A DNA stretch of 64,000 nucleotides from Lachnospiraceae bacterium (GTDB taxonomy: Bacteria; Bacillota; Clostridia; Lachnospirales; Lachnospiraceae), in assembly GCA_021205755.1 (NCBI GenBank), contig JAJPWX010000135.1:1-64000 (forward strand), in the 5' to 3' direction. The notes below the pieces were generated by a model. That model ran no database searches, was not told where the DNA came from, and saw only the letters and a program-made list of their open reading frames with translations. Both the position numbers and the translations under genes were made by a program. Shown one piece after another: positions 8,543 through 17,619 of the stretch; position 1 is the first letter of the stretch, and every line of letters begins with the position of its first letter.

Positions 8543-8878
8543 ATGACTATCAATGAATATCAGACTCTTGCGATGACGACGCTGAATCCGGAACTGGAAC
8601 GAAAAGACGTCCTGATCAATAGCGTGATGGGGCTGTGTGGAGAATCCGGAGAGGCGATCGATATTGTGAAAAAATGGCTGGCGCAGGGGCATGAGTTGGA
8701 CAGAGAGCATCTGGCAAAGGAGCTGGGCGACATCGCGTGGTATCTGGCAGAGGCCGCGACCGCATTGGATTTGCCGTTGGAGGATGTTCTGCAAGCAAAT
8801 ATTGATAAGCTGAAAAGACGGTATCCGAATGGATTTGAAACAGAAAAATCACTTTTAAGGCTGCAGGGAGATATTTGA
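8543..8878 (+). CDS. MazG-like nucleotide pyrophosphohydrolase
   Basis: 111 residues, all-alpha NTP pyrophosphohydrolase superfamily. The metal-binding pattern is visible as GLCGESGEAIDIVKKW (E-x-x-E) and KELGDIAWYLAE (E-x-x-D). Such proteins cleave (d)NTPs to the monophosphate and pyrophosphate, often to clear non-canonical nucleotides. It follows the thioesterase closely and is probably cotranscribed. The substrate is unknown. It is a single-domain form, unlike the two-domain MazG of Escherichia coli. Confidence 0.85.
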   Translation: MTINEYQTLAMTTLNPELERKDVLINSVMGLCGESGEAIDIVKKWLAQGHELDREHLAKELGDIAWYLAEAATALDLPLEDVLQANIDKLKRRYPNGFETEKSLLRLQGDI

Positions 8879-9010
8879 AAAAGGTTGTTTGGTCTTGTGA
8901 AAAATGAGGAAAGAATGCCATAGTCAGGGTTCGGCGGCAGACCGCGTCAGCTTGTGAAAAGAGTTTCGTGTGGGAAATGTTTTATAGATGACGAATATAA
9001 GGAGAACTAT

Positions 9011-9460
9011 ATGACGACACAGCAAACCTTAAAGGAAGTCCGAGAGGCGATCACAGCGGCGAACCGGGCGCTTGACAGCCTGGAAAATGCGCAGAGGGAG
9101 CTGAAGGGTGCGAAAAACTGGGGATTTCTCGATTTGTTTGGCGGCGGCATGATGACCACGATGTTTAAGCACGGCCGTATGGACAAAGCCCAACGCCAGA
9201 TTGAAGACGCAAAGTATTATCTGCAGGTATTAAAGAAAGAATTGCGCGACATCGATGTGCCGATGAATTTCAACATAGAAGTCGGTGGTTTTCTGAGCTT
9301 TGCGGATCTATTTTTTGACGGCGCGGTTGCGGACTGGATGGTGCAGTCCAGAATTAATGACGCGATTCGGCAGGTGGACAGCGCAAACGCGAGAGTGATG
9401 GAAATTCTGGGAAATCTGCAGCGCTGGGAAGATCAGCTGCTGGCAGAACCGATGAAATAA
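9011..9460 (+). CDS. hypothetical protein, helical
   Basis: 149 residues with no function I recognise. It begins with a likely coiled coil (TLKEVREAITAANRALDSLENAQRELK is the heptad-like region), has a glycine-rich turn FLDLFGGGMMTTMFKHG, and ends with another helical stretch. No signal peptide or clear membrane segment is seen. The start at 9011 is preserved by ATAAGGAGAACT just upstream; the longer frame from 8954 lacks a site. It is probably a soluble helical-bundle protein of a conserved but uncharacterised Firmicutes family. Confidence 0.7.
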   Translation: MTTQQTLKEVREAITAANRALDSLENAQRELKGAKNWGFLDLFGGGMMTTMFKHGRMDKAQRQIEDAKYYLQVLKKELRDIDVPMNFNIEVGGFLSFADLFFDGAVADWMVQSRINDAIRQVDSANARVMEILGNLQRWEDQLLAEPMK

Positions 9461-9553
9461 AGGGTATGTCTGCAGAAGATGACTGCTCATGCCGGGAAGA
9501 TCAGCTGCGGACAGAACGGATGAAAAGGACTGACAGGAAGAGAGGACGAATAT

Positions 9554-10663
9554 TTGATATCAAAACCGATGAAAGCGATCCTCCATGCGCTTTCTTACAG
9601 CGACATGGAGCTGGAATCGTCGAGACGGCTGGCTGATTTAAAAAAACTGGATCCGGTACGGATCTTTTGCAGAAAACTGGATGCGGAGGTTTACAACGGG
9701 GACTATAAGGTGCCACTTCGCCTGTATTTTCCGTCCGAGGAAATCCTGGAGGAGTTGGAGAAAGCATGTGACCAGAGTGACGAGGCGGCTACAGAGTCTG
9801 CCGGTTTCCCTATGTCGACATTGCTTTTTTTTCATGGCGGCGGCTGGGTGACAGAAAGTGTGGAGAATTACGACCGGGTTTGCGCCCGTATGGCGCAGGC
9901 GACCGGACATTTGGTCGTATCGGTGGAATACCGGCTGGCGCCGGAACACCCTTTTCCGACTGGACTGAGGGACTGTTACGCGGCGGCGCGGGCACTTTCC
10001 AGGGGGGAGCTTTATTGGGAACGGCCTGCGGATACGGAGGAACAGCAGACAGAATCAATTGCTTCCAGGGCACGCCGCATTCCGCTGCGTCCGGTGCCAG
10101 AAGAGGCTTCACAGAAAGCTTCACAGAACACCAGACCGGTCTTGCTGCGTCTGCCCGCCGGCGGACTGACGGTGATCGGCGACAGCGCGGGCGGGAATCT
10201 GGCGGCGGCCTTAAGCCTGATGGCGCGTGATACAGGAGAGTTTCAGGTGGAACGGCAGATTCTGATTTATCCGGCGCTGAACAACTGTTACACGGAGGAG
10301 TCTGAATTTGCGTCGGTTCGGGAAAATGGGGACGGTTATCTGCTGACCGCGAAAAAGATGGAGCGCTACCTGAATTTTTATGAGAGCGCACCTGAAGACC
10401 GGCAGAATCCGTATTTCGCGCCGATTCTGGCGAATGATCTGCATGATATGCCGCGTACGCTGCTTCTGACGGCAGAGTATGATCCGCTGCGGGACGAGGG
10501 CGAGGCATACGGGGAACGCCTGCGGGCAGCCGGGAATGACGTTGAGATGCATCGGATTGCGGATGCGCTGCACGGTTTTTTTGCGCTTGGAATTAAGTTT
10601 TGGCATGTGCAGGAGAGCTTTGATTATATTAACGGTTTCCTGAAAGACAAGGAGAATAAATGA
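9554..10663 (+). CDS. alpha/beta hydrolase, hormone-sensitive-lipase-type esterase
   Basis: 369 residues. The oxyanion-hole motif HGGGW (about residue 94), the nucleophile elbow GDSAGGN (about residue 210), an acid in AEYDPLRDEG and the histidine in DALHGFF make a complete family IV esterase triad. A TTG start at 9554 follows AGAGGA by about 7 bases; the first ATG is five codons later. An insert of about 50 residues (169-205), rich in charged residues and Ser, separates the strand after EYRLAPEHPFPTG from the nucleophile. It lies 30 bases before an acyltransferase-like gene, suggesting a shared ester-metabolism role. No signal peptide is seen. Confidence 0.88.
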   Translation: MISKPMKAILHALSYSDMELESSRRLADLKKLDPVRIFCRKLDAEVYNGDYKVPLRLYFPSEEILEELEKACDQSDEAATESAGFPMSTLLFFHGGGWVTESVENYDRVCARMAQATGHLVVSVEYRLAPEHPFPTGLRDCYAAARALSRGELYWERPADTEEQQTESIASRARRIPLRPVPEEASQKASQNTRPVLLRLPAGGLTVIGDSAGGNLAAALSLMARDTGEFQVERQILIYPALNNCYTEESEFASVRENGDGYLLTAKKMERYLNFYESAPEDRQNPYFAPILANDLHDMPRTLLLTAEYDPLRDEGEAYGERLRAAGNDVEMHRIADALHGFFALGIKFWHVQESFDYINGFLKDKENK

Positions 10664-10693
10664 TATCAGGGAACGCAAACATAAGGTGAGGAT

Positions 10694-12511
10694 ATGGCAG
10701 AATTTGGATATTCCCAGTGGAGAAAACTGGATAACGCCGGGCTGGCCTTTCCGGCCGCTGCGGGCGAGAGTAACAATCGCGTTTTCCGCTTTTACTGTCA
10801 GCTGAATGAGACAGTGGATGCGGAGCTTTTGCAGCGCGCGCTGGATCAGACGATGGAAAAGTATCCTCTGTATCAGGCGGTGCTGCGCAAAGGCCTTTTC
10901 TGGTTTTACCTGGAGCGACGCGACATCCGCGCGATGGTCATTCCGGAAGAAAAGCCACCCTGCAGCAATCTGTACATCCGCGACAAAAAGTCGCTTTTAT
11001 TTGAGGTTTCGTATTATGAAAACCGGATTAATTTTGAGGTTTTTCACGCGCTGACGGACGGTACGGGTGCGATGCATTTCCTTCAGGAGCTTGTTAAAAA
11101 TTACCTGATACTTGCGCATCCGGACATCTGCTTCCCAGAACTGGCGCCGGAGACGGACGTGACCGGCAGGGATCAGGAGGAGGACAGCTTTTCTCAGTAT
11201 TATTCTGCGCGCGGTGAGAAAGAGCGGGAGAAAAAGCATTTCGCGGTGCAGATCAGAGGAGAGCGCCTGGCGCAGGATGAGATGCGTATAACGGAGATAG
11301 AGGTTCCGGTGCGGGAGATGCTTGCGAAAGCGCGGAGCTATGGCGTGTCGCTTACCGTTCTGATTGCTTCGATGCTTCTTTTTGCGATTCATGAAGAAGT
11401 GCCGGTGAACCGGAGGCAGCATCGTCCCATCGTTCTGATGGTGCCGGTAAATCTGCGCAATTATTTTCCATCCCAGTCAATGGCGAATTTCTGGGGATGG
11501 ATCGAAGTGGGGTATGAGTTCCGCGAGGACACGACTCTTACGGATGTACTCGCCCACGTAAAGGGACAGTTTGAGCGGGAACTGGATAAAAATCGGCTGG
11601 CTGCGCGTATGAATGCCTGGGTTGGCCTGGAGAAGCACCCCGTCCTGCGGGCAGTGCCGCTGGGCATCAAGCAGTTTGCCCTGGCAGCGGGAGCCACTGT
11701 GGGGTCGAGAAACGTTACCGCAGTCTGCTCCAATGTCGGCATCATCCGTATGCCGGAGGAATACGCGCCCTACATCGACACTTTCCGGCTGTTCTGCAGC
11801 ACGGATACCATGCAGATCTGTTCCTGCACCTATGGAGAAAAGCTGGAGATCGGGATTTCTTCCAAGCTTCCTGCGGACAGCATCCAGAGGAACTTTATGC
11901 GGCTCCTCAAAGAAGACGGGGTGCCCTACCAGGAGCTTGAGAACGATTTTCCGGGTTACAAAAAAGAGCGCCCCAAAGAGAGCAAAACGCTTTTTTCCGT
12001 CTTTACCTTTCTGTGTATAGCCGTGGTGGTGATCTGCGGCATGATCGACGCGATGATGAGCCGGCAGTTCGGCTGGAGCTGGTTTGTGACAGCAGGCGTT
12101 TTCTCCGCCTGGCTGGTGGTCGTCGTCGCCTACCGGAAACGGCGCAATCTGTTGAAAAATGAGATGTGGCTGCTGGTTCTGATCTCTGTGATCGGCGTCC
12201 TCTGGGATCGCTTCACCCGATGGCGGGGCTGGTCGGTCGATTTCCTGATTCCGGTGGCGGCGCTGGTCGTGCTTGGCTCCGTACCCGTGATCGCCAAAGT
12301 CCAGCACCTGGAGAAGCAGGAATACCTGTTTTATCTGGTGCAGGCCTGTGCTTTCGGCTTCATCCCGCTGGTTCTCATGCTGGCCGGGATTGTACAGATT
12401 CCGTATGCATCGATTCTCTGCGTCGGTATCAGTTTCCTGACTCTGGTGGGGCTGTTTCTCTTCCAGAAGAGGGCGACCATGCAGGAGATGAGGAAGAAAT
12501 TCCGGATATAA
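10694..12511 (+). CDS. condensation-domain-like acyltransferase with C-terminal membrane region
   Basis: 605 residues. Residues 1-420 resemble the alcohol acetyltransferase/condensation fold: the catalytic-type HxxxDG is HALTDG at residues 118-123, and YPLYQAVLR and SNVGIIRMPE match positions that flank the active site in that fold. Residues 430-590 carry about five hydrophobic segments, matching a DUF6320-like membrane tail. The protein would transfer an acyl group at the inner membrane face, but substrate and product are unknown. It is preceded by an esterase 30 bases upstream and closed by a terminator. Family call is moderate; function is inferred. Confidence 0.75.
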   Translation: MAEFGYSQWRKLDNAGLAFPAAAGESNNRVFRFYCQLNETVDAELLQRALDQTMEKYPLYQAVLRKGLFWFYLERRDIRAMVIPEEKPPCSNLYIRDKKSLLFEVSYYENRINFEVFHALTDGTGAMHFLQELVKNYLILAHPDICFPELAPETDVTGRDQEEDSFSQYYSARGEKEREKKHFAVQIRGERLAQDEMRITEIEVPVREMLAKARSYGVSLTVLIASMLLFAIHEEVPVNRRQHRPIVLMVPVNLRNYFPSQSMANFWGWIEVGYEFREDTTLTDVLAHVKGQFERELDKNRLAARMNAWVGLEKHPVLRAVPLGIKQFALAAGATVGSRNVTAVCSNVGIIRMPEEYAPYIDTFRLFCSTDTMQICSCTYGEKLEIGISSKLPADSIQRNFMRLLKEDGVPYQELENDFPGYKKERPKESKTLFSVFTFLCIAVVVICGMIDAMMSRQFGWSWFVTAGVFSAWLVVVVAYRKRRNLLKNEMWLLVLISVIGVLWDRFTRWRGWSVDFLIPVAALVVLGSVPVIAKVQHLEKQEYLFYLVQACAFGFIPLVLMLAGIVQIPYASILCVGISFLTLVGLFLFQKRATMQEMRKKFRI

Positions 12512-12518
12512 ACGAAAC

Positions 12519-12549
12519 ACACCCCAGAGTCTGTGATTCTCTGGGGTGT
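12519..12549. terminator. bidirectional terminator between convergent genes
   Basis: An 11-bp perfect stem (ACACCCCAGAG / CTCTGGGGTGT) with a 9-base loop. It is followed by TCCTCT on the plus strand and by a T-rich run on the minus strand, so it can end both the acyltransferase transcript and the ktrBA transcript. Confidence 0.85.
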
Positions 12550-12596
12550 TCCTCTATGCGCATGGTCGCGAAAGGAATATTTCAATCGGTTGATTT

Positions 12597-13253
12597 TTAC
12601 CGCAGCTTCCGCATCATCCGTTCAATGGTGTCACGGTGCGCGAGTACCATGAGGTGGTCTCCCTCGTGGATGAGAGTCTGGGGATCCGGCATGAAGTTCG
12701 TCTGCCCGCTCGCGCTGATGATTCCGATGATATACATATCATGCTTCGCGCGGATATCGGAGGAGAGAATCGTTCGACCGACCCATTCTTTCAAGGGCGT
12801 GATTTCGTAGATGGAATAACCGTCTTTCAGATCAATGTAATCAAAAATGTGGTCATTGTTGTACTTGACCGCCGCCCGCATCGCCGCGCCGCGGTTGGGG
12901 TGGATGACCTCGTCCGCCCCGTTGCGCAGCAGGAACTTTGCGTGCACCTCGCTGCGCACCATGCTGACGACGTACTTTGCGCCCAGGTCTTTTAACAGGC
13001 TGGTGATCTCCAGGCTGCTCTGGAAATTGCCGCTGATGCAGACGAAACAGATGTCAAAATCAGAGACACCGATTTTTTTCAGAACATTTTCGCGGGTGCA
13101 GTCCGCGATCAGGCTGTCGGACACCAGATCCAGCAGATCCTCAATGGCTGTCTCGTCCTGGTCGACCACCATAATATCATTTTTCAGCCCTGCCAGGTCG
13201 CGGCAGAGGTAATGTCCAAAATCTCCCAGTCCGATGATTAAGATGGATTTCAT
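12597..13253 (-). CDS. ktrA: potassium uptake regulatory protein KtrA/TrkA family
   Basis: 218-residue cytoplasmic RCK subunit that gates the potassium channel-like KtrB. The Rossmann motif GLGDFGHYLCRDL is at residues 8-20, with an acidic residue (VVDQDE) at the end of strand 2 as in NAD-binding RCK domains. A TrkA_C domain occupies about residues 135-215. It lies directly downstream of ktrB on the same strand, 65 bases apart, a usual arrangement. Such subunits bind ATP/ADP or NAD(H), and the C domain often binds cyclic di-AMP. Whether this one does is not visible. Confidence 0.92.
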   Translation of the reverse strand: MKSILIIGLGDFGHYLCRDLAGLKNDIMVVDQDETAIEDLLDLVSDSLIADCTRENVLKKIGVSDFDICFVCISGNFQSSLEITSLLKDLGAKYVVSMVRSEVHAKFLLRNGADEVIHPNRGAAMRAAVKYNNDHIFDYIDLKDGYSIYEITPLKEWVGRTILSSDIRAKHDMYIIGIISASGQTNFMPDPQTLIHEGDHLMVLAHRDTIERMMRKLR

Positions 13254-13318
13254 AATTGTTTTCCCTCTACTTTCTCAATGCTTTATAGTTAGTCAAAGGC
13301 ATGTTCTGTATTCTCGTT

Positions 13319-14695
13319 TTACCCTACAATAATCTCCGCCTCCGGATAACGAATCTTTCCGGGGCGTTTTTTCTCAGTAAAGGACATGGCAAATGACAGG
13401 CTGCCGACCCTTCCGAGGAACATCAATATCATGATGACAATGCGCGAAAGCGTGTTCAGCTCACGCGTGACGCCAGTGGACATCCCGACGGTGCCAATCG
13501 CGGAAAAGGCTTCAAAAAGGACGTCCGCGAGGGGCAGATCCTGTCCGATCAGAAGAATCAGAATCGCGCCGAGCGCCAGGAAATAATTGATAAACACGAC
13601 CACACAGGCACGCTTGACCGCGTCCGGAGTCAGGCGCCGCCCAAAGACGGTGAGATCCTGATTATGCAGCAGATAGGCGCGAATGTGAAGCAGAATTACA
13701 ACTATCGTGGTGGTTTTGGCGCCGCCGGCCGTCGATCCGGGACTGCCGCCGATAAACATCAGGCACATGGTCAGGATTTTGCTGCCGTTGGTCAGCGCCG
13801 CCGTGTCGACGGTGTTGAAGCCTGCTGTCCTTGGTGTGACAGCCGAAAACAGTGCGCGCCAGAAGCGTTCTCCGGCACTCATTCCGGCAAACAGATTGTT
13901 CCGCTCGGAGATGAGGAACAGTATCGTACCGCCGACTGTCAGGGCAACTGTGGCGGTGAGGACAATCTTTGTCTGAAGACTGTATTTTTTCCAATGCCAG
14001 CGATTGAGCAGCAGATCCTCCCAGACGATGAAACCAATTCCGCCAATCAGAATCAGAGCACACAGTACAATATTAACCAGCGGATCCGAGGCATATGCGC
14101 AGAACGAGGAATAAGGCTCCTGATAGCCCATCAGGTCAAAGCCTGCGTTGCAGAAGGCGGAAACGGAATGAAAAATCCCGTAATAAATTCCTTTTATCAC
14201 TCCCATCTGCGGCACAAAACGGATGGAGAGGAGGATGGCGCCTGTCCCTTCGAAAATCAGTGTTCCGCAGACAATCCGACGCACCAGATGTACACTGCCG
14301 CGCAGCTGCAGCGTATTCAGGCTCTCATGGATCAGCTCGCGCCCGGCCAGACCGATTTTTTTCCCGAGAACAATCATGGCAAATGTACCGATTGTAATAA
14401 AGCCCAGTCCGCCGATCTGGATCAGGATAAGCAGAACCAGCTGACCGAAGATCGTCCAGTGCGACCAGGTGTCGTACACGACCAGACCGGTCACACAGGT
14501 GGAAGAGGTCGCCGTAAAGAGAGCGCCAAGAAACGTAGTATGTTCTCCGCTCTTCGTAGCAAGCGGCAGCATCAGAAGACATGCGCCGATCAGAATAATA
14601 ATCAGGAAACCGCCCATAATCAGCCGGGTTCGGGAGAGCGTCCGGGAAAGGCGCATATCGCGCAGCGCGTCAAACTTTTCACGTAAAGATTCCAT
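13319..14695 (-). CDS. ktrB: potassium transporter, TrkH/KtrB family
   Basis: 458-residue membrane subunit of a sodium-dependent or proton-coupled potassium uptake system. The four pore-loop filters are visible: STCVTGLVVYD, SAFCNAGFDLMG, GGSPGSTAGGAK and GTVGMSTG, each with the conserved glycine. About eight further transmembrane helices surround them. The length suits KtrB, and the pairing with ktrA downstream confirms it. It has its own promoter at 14744-14772. Transport is probably potassium uptake with osmotic control. Confidence 0.93.
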   Translation of the reverse strand: MESLREKFDALRDMRLSRTLSRTRLIMGGFLIIILIGACLLMLPLATKSGEHTTFLGALFTATSSTCVTGLVVYDTWSHWTIFGQLVLLILIQIGGLGFITIGTFAMIVLGKKIGLAGRELIHESLNTLQLRGSVHLVRRIVCGTLIFEGTGAILLSIRFVPQMGVIKGIYYGIFHSVSAFCNAGFDLMGYQEPYSSFCAYASDPLVNIVLCALILIGGIGFIVWEDLLLNRWHWKKYSLQTKIVLTATVALTVGGTILFLISERNNLFAGMSAGERFWRALFSAVTPRTAGFNTVDTAALTNGSKILTMCLMFIGGSPGSTAGGAKTTTIVVILLHIRAYLLHNQDLTVFGRRLTPDAVKRACVVVFINYFLALGAILILLIGQDLPLADVLFEAFSAIGTVGMSTGVTRELNTLSRIVIMILMFLGRVGSLSFAMSFTEKKRPGKIRYPEAEIIVG

Positions 14696-14743
14696 GAGAG
14701 CAGCCTGCTTTCTATCACTGTCTGTTTGATATGTGACAGATCC

Positions 14744-14772
14744 ATTTTATGTTCATTCCAAATTCCTGTCAA
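14744..14772 (-). promoter_or_regulatory. promoter of ktrBA
   Basis: On the minus strand TTGACA (plus 14767-14772) and TAAAAT (plus 14744-14749) are separated by 17 bases, about 50 bases before the ktrB start. Confidence 0.75.
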
Positions 14773-15370
14773 TAGAATCTTTGAGGCTGTGACTAGTAAA
14801 ATAAAGAAAGAAACAGTCAGAACAAGGGAAGCATATTGGAAGCACGTCGCTCCGCCGCTGTAGACAATTCCGGACGTTATATAAGGGCTCTACGTAGAAA
14901 GAGATTAAGTCTGACGGTTGCGCAGATTTTACTACTGAAAGTGAAAAACACATAAGAGGAAGAAGAAAGTGGCTTGGAATGGTGTTTCCAGTTTTGCAGG
15001 AACCTAAGAGACGGGTAGAAGATGCTTTATTGATGATATGCGGATATACGCCGGATTATTCATCGCTTACGATGCAAATAATTCCTTCAAAAAATGCTTG
15101 AATATTATATACTGTTAGCATATAATATATATTAAAAATATATACTGATTTGTGGTATTAAATAAGAAGACGTAGATCTAAAGCTTCACGAGAATATTTG
15201 CTATCAGGAAGGACAAGGGATAGCATACGGAAAACTGATATCTGTGCGGATGGTGCACGATATATTTGTGCAAAATTTTCTGAACTTTAGATTTCGGACT
15301 TATAGAGGAAGCAGAGTGGATTAGATCAGGATTTTACCAGACAGGCACTGGGAATTGGAGGAGGCAGCAT
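14773..15370. other. gene-poor region with possible decayed helix-turn-helix gene
   Basis: About 600 bases with no convincing gene. A short frame from a TTG at 14836 to 14955 reads GRYIRALRRKRLSLTVAQIL, like the start of an XRE helix-turn-helix, then stops. A second frame (14979-15101) reads VEDALLMICGYTPDY. Both look like remnants of one regulator broken by a frameshift, but this is weak. From about 15100 to 15170 the DNA is very A/T-rich, which suits a promoter for the gene at 15371. Confidence 0.35.
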
Positions 15371-16915
15371 ATGGGAACATTTGCCAATAGTTTTTATGCC
15401 AGAGGAGCACATATACCAGAGGAAAAAGAGCAGGAATTCCGGGAACGAGTGGAAAAACTGTATCAGGCCGGAGGAATGATGGATGTAGACCGGATTTCCA
15501 TGTTTGGCATTGAGGTGTTTACTCTGCGGAAAGCACAGATGCATGAATATGGAATGAATTTTTACTACAATTATTTTGAAGAGGATTCCTGGGAGAACGC
15601 AGGTTTTTATCTTGAAGAAAATCGTGTCTGGAGCCGTAAAATTGGCTGGCTGGAATTCAACATTGCAGTGGTTTCAGCCTATGTTCTGGAGCATCTTTAC
15701 CGTGAGGGTACAGGCGGCGTGTTTGTGAATGGAGAGCTGGTAGAGGAAGAAGCCTACATAGGATGGATTAACTATCTTTTTAATGAAAAATTTTGTGAGA
15801 AAAATCGGGACCCATGGAAACTGTTTGATGCGATCGAAACGGAGACGGATCCGGATGAGTACCTGCGGGACACCGACTATTATCGACCCAGGTCTGTGGC
15901 AGGCATTGAATGGATGGTAGGATACACAGAGATTTACGCGGTTCGAAATGGGATTGACGCTATGCTGCATTTGTATGATGGTCTGCAAAAAGGTGCCGCT
16001 GGTTCGGTGCGGGGTTCTGGTGCGGAATCATTTTTTTCCATCACTGCGCGGGATATCGTAAATGCAGTTCGCTCCTATCGAGTGGGCTCTGATCAACCTA
16101 TGGATGAACAGCTTCAGACACTCTGCAATCATTTTAGAACATTTTATCGGAAGCCGGAGCTGACGATTCCTGATTTTGTAGAAACTTATGGCATCAATCG
16201 GGCTGAGATAGGATTGTATAAAGGATTGATTCGGATGAACCTCCCCGTTATCGCAGTCAAGGCGATCTCTGAGGAATACGAGAAGGACTTCTGGGAGCTG
16301 TGGGAAGAGCTGAGTGATGCGGTTTATGGGACACGCAGGGTTTTTCCTGCGCTGTATGAGTCTCCTGCTGCAGAACCGGTTTCGACTGCGGAATTCTTTG
16401 GACGAAGCGCGGATGACATGATTTATTTCTGGCGAGAAGGTGGAGATATTGTTTTTTCTGATAAACTTGTGAGATGGTTTTCAGCTTTGAAAAAACGTTT
16501 TGACGAGATTATGGACGAGTCTTTTGAGGTTGAGAATCCTGTGAGATGGATTTTGGAATTGATGAATTATGCTCAGGAAGAATACTATCATATTTTTGCA
16601 TTTACAGAATTCTACGAGGAAAGCATGGCGCACTTGTCTGAGAAAAAATACATTGCCTTATGGAAACTTTATGACGAACTGCTGCATGATCCGATAATGG
16701 AGGAGGCCGGAAAGGTGATTTTCGTCCCGGATGGTCCCGGCCATGAAAAGGAAGGATTACATTACCTTTCAGCAAAGCAGCCTCGCCGCAGGCTGTTGCG
16801 AGATTGGTGTATCACTGATAGGAAAGAACGCGAAAATGCCGCCAGAGTGACGCTGCGGAGATACATGGCGCTGGCAGCAAATGTGGAACTCAGAAAGAAG
16901 GTTTTTGGATTTTAG
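15371..16915 (+). CDS. hypothetical protein, 514 residues
   Basis: I do not recognise this protein. It is acidic, rich in Tyr, Trp and Glu, with no signal peptide and no membrane helix. Residues 1-120 (MGTFANSFYARGAHIPEEK at the start) and 250-500 look alpha-helical. GGAGGAGGCAG sits before the ATG. The last third contains RKELRRK-like basic residues only at its end. It is followed 51 bases later by a small coiled-coil protein and by a GH26 enzyme in the same direction. It could be a lineage-specific cytoplasmic protein; no function can be argued. Confidence 0.7.
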   Translation: MGTFANSFYARGAHIPEEKEQEFRERVEKLYQAGGMMDVDRISMFGIEVFTLRKAQMHEYGMNFYYNYFEEDSWENAGFYLEENRVWSRKIGWLEFNIAVVSAYVLEHLYREGTGGVFVNGELVEEEAYIGWINYLFNEKFCEKNRDPWKLFDAIETETDPDEYLRDTDYYRPRSVAGIEWMVGYTEIYAVRNGIDAMLHLYDGLQKGAAGSVRGSGAESFFSITARDIVNAVRSYRVGSDQPMDEQLQTLCNHFRTFYRKPELTIPDFVETYGINRAEIGLYKGLIRMNLPVIAVKAISEEYEKDFWELWEELSDAVYGTRRVFPALYESPAAEPVSTAEFFGRSADDMIYFWREGGDIVFSDKLVRWFSALKKRFDEIMDESFEVENPVRWILELMNYAQEEYYHIFAFTEFYEESMAHLSEKKYIALWKLYDELLHDPIMEEAGKVIFVPDGPGHEKEGLHYLSAKQPRRRLLRDWCITDRKERENAARVTLRRYMALAANVELRKKVFGF

Positions 16916-16966
16916 ACAGGTTTAGAATCGCAATAAAACTTGAAGTAATGGCAGAAGAGGAGCAAT

Positions 16967-17398
16967 ATGAGTGATTATTTTCATATGCTAAGAGAGTCGG
17001 ACAGGGAAGCTGCGCTGTGTATGCTGGAAGAACTGAAGGATATTAATAGAATATATAGTGAAATGCTTGTAACATATGATGATGTGATTGAAGCCCAAAA
17101 GATCATTGAAGAAGAGACTGAGAATATAAAAATAGAAAAAGACAGTATAAATACAAAGTTGGATGATTTAATTTCAAGGGGTAATGAAGTAATTGAAGAA
17201 GATAAGGAAAGCATTGCTGATAAATTATCTGAAATAGCAGAGATAAAAAGCAGAATTAAAGAGAGAAAAGCGGTAATAGCAGAAAAAAAGAGCGTAATAG
17301 GGAAGAGGAAAGCGAGAATCGCGGAGCTTAATGAGCAGCTTGCAGCAAAGGACTGGCACCCGGATTTGACCTTGCGTACACGTGTACGCAGGGTCTGA
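16967..17398 (+). CDS. small coiled-coil protein, A/T-rich
   Basis: 143 residues, almost entirely one long coiled coil (residues about 30-130, rich in Ile, Lys and Glu with heptad-like spacing such as EIAEIKSRIKERKAVIAEKK). Base composition is clearly more A/T-rich than the neighbours, which suggests transfer or strong drift. The last codons (LRTRVRRV) are encoded by one arm of a strong inverted repeat that also covers the stop codon. GAGGAG lies before the ATG. No known domain is evident; it may be a structural or scaffolding protein or a partner of the 15371 gene. Confidence 0.65.
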   Translation: MSDYFHMLRESDREAALCMLEELKDINRIYSEMLVTYDDVIEAQKIIEEETENIKIEKDSINTKLDDLISRGNEVIEEDKESIADKLSEIAEIKSRIKERKAVIAEKKSVIGKRKARIAELNEQLAAKDWHPDLTLRTRVRRV

Positions 17399-17404
17399 TC
17401 CCGG
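17359..17404. repeat. long inverted repeat across the coiled-coil gene's stop codon
   Basis: The core TGCGTACACGTGTACGCA at 17373-17390 is an 18-bp perfect palindrome. The arms extend outward with few mismatches (CCCGGATTTGACC against GGTCTGATCCCGG) to about 46 bases. In RNA it forms a long hairpin containing the stop codon TGA at 17396-17398. No T-tract follows at once, so it is not a standard terminator. Confidence 0.75.
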
Positions 17405-17619
17405 TAAGAAACCAGCAAATAGTATGTTTTTCTTTGCTCCTTTTCTTAATACACACGGTTGATTTATCTGTAAATTTAGAGTGGGAAAGTTTGCTGCGGA
17501 CGAAATTAGCATAGCTTTTGCCGCACTTTTATGTTAAGATGGTTCTAATACCGTTTGGAATGCGTGTGGTGACGTTTTTTCGGGCGGAACAGGATGGAAT
17601 GGAAGGAGAATGGAAAAGT

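Noticed and set aside
13664-14686. 340-residue plus-strand frame over ktrB
   Set aside because: Antisense to ktrB, which has all four filter motifs; the plus-strand frame has no recognisable protein.
16981-17418. 145-residue minus-strand frame over the coiled-coil gene
   Set aside because: Its repetitive Ser/Ile composition is the complement of the Glu/Lys/Ile-rich coiled coil; the plus strand has the ribosome site.
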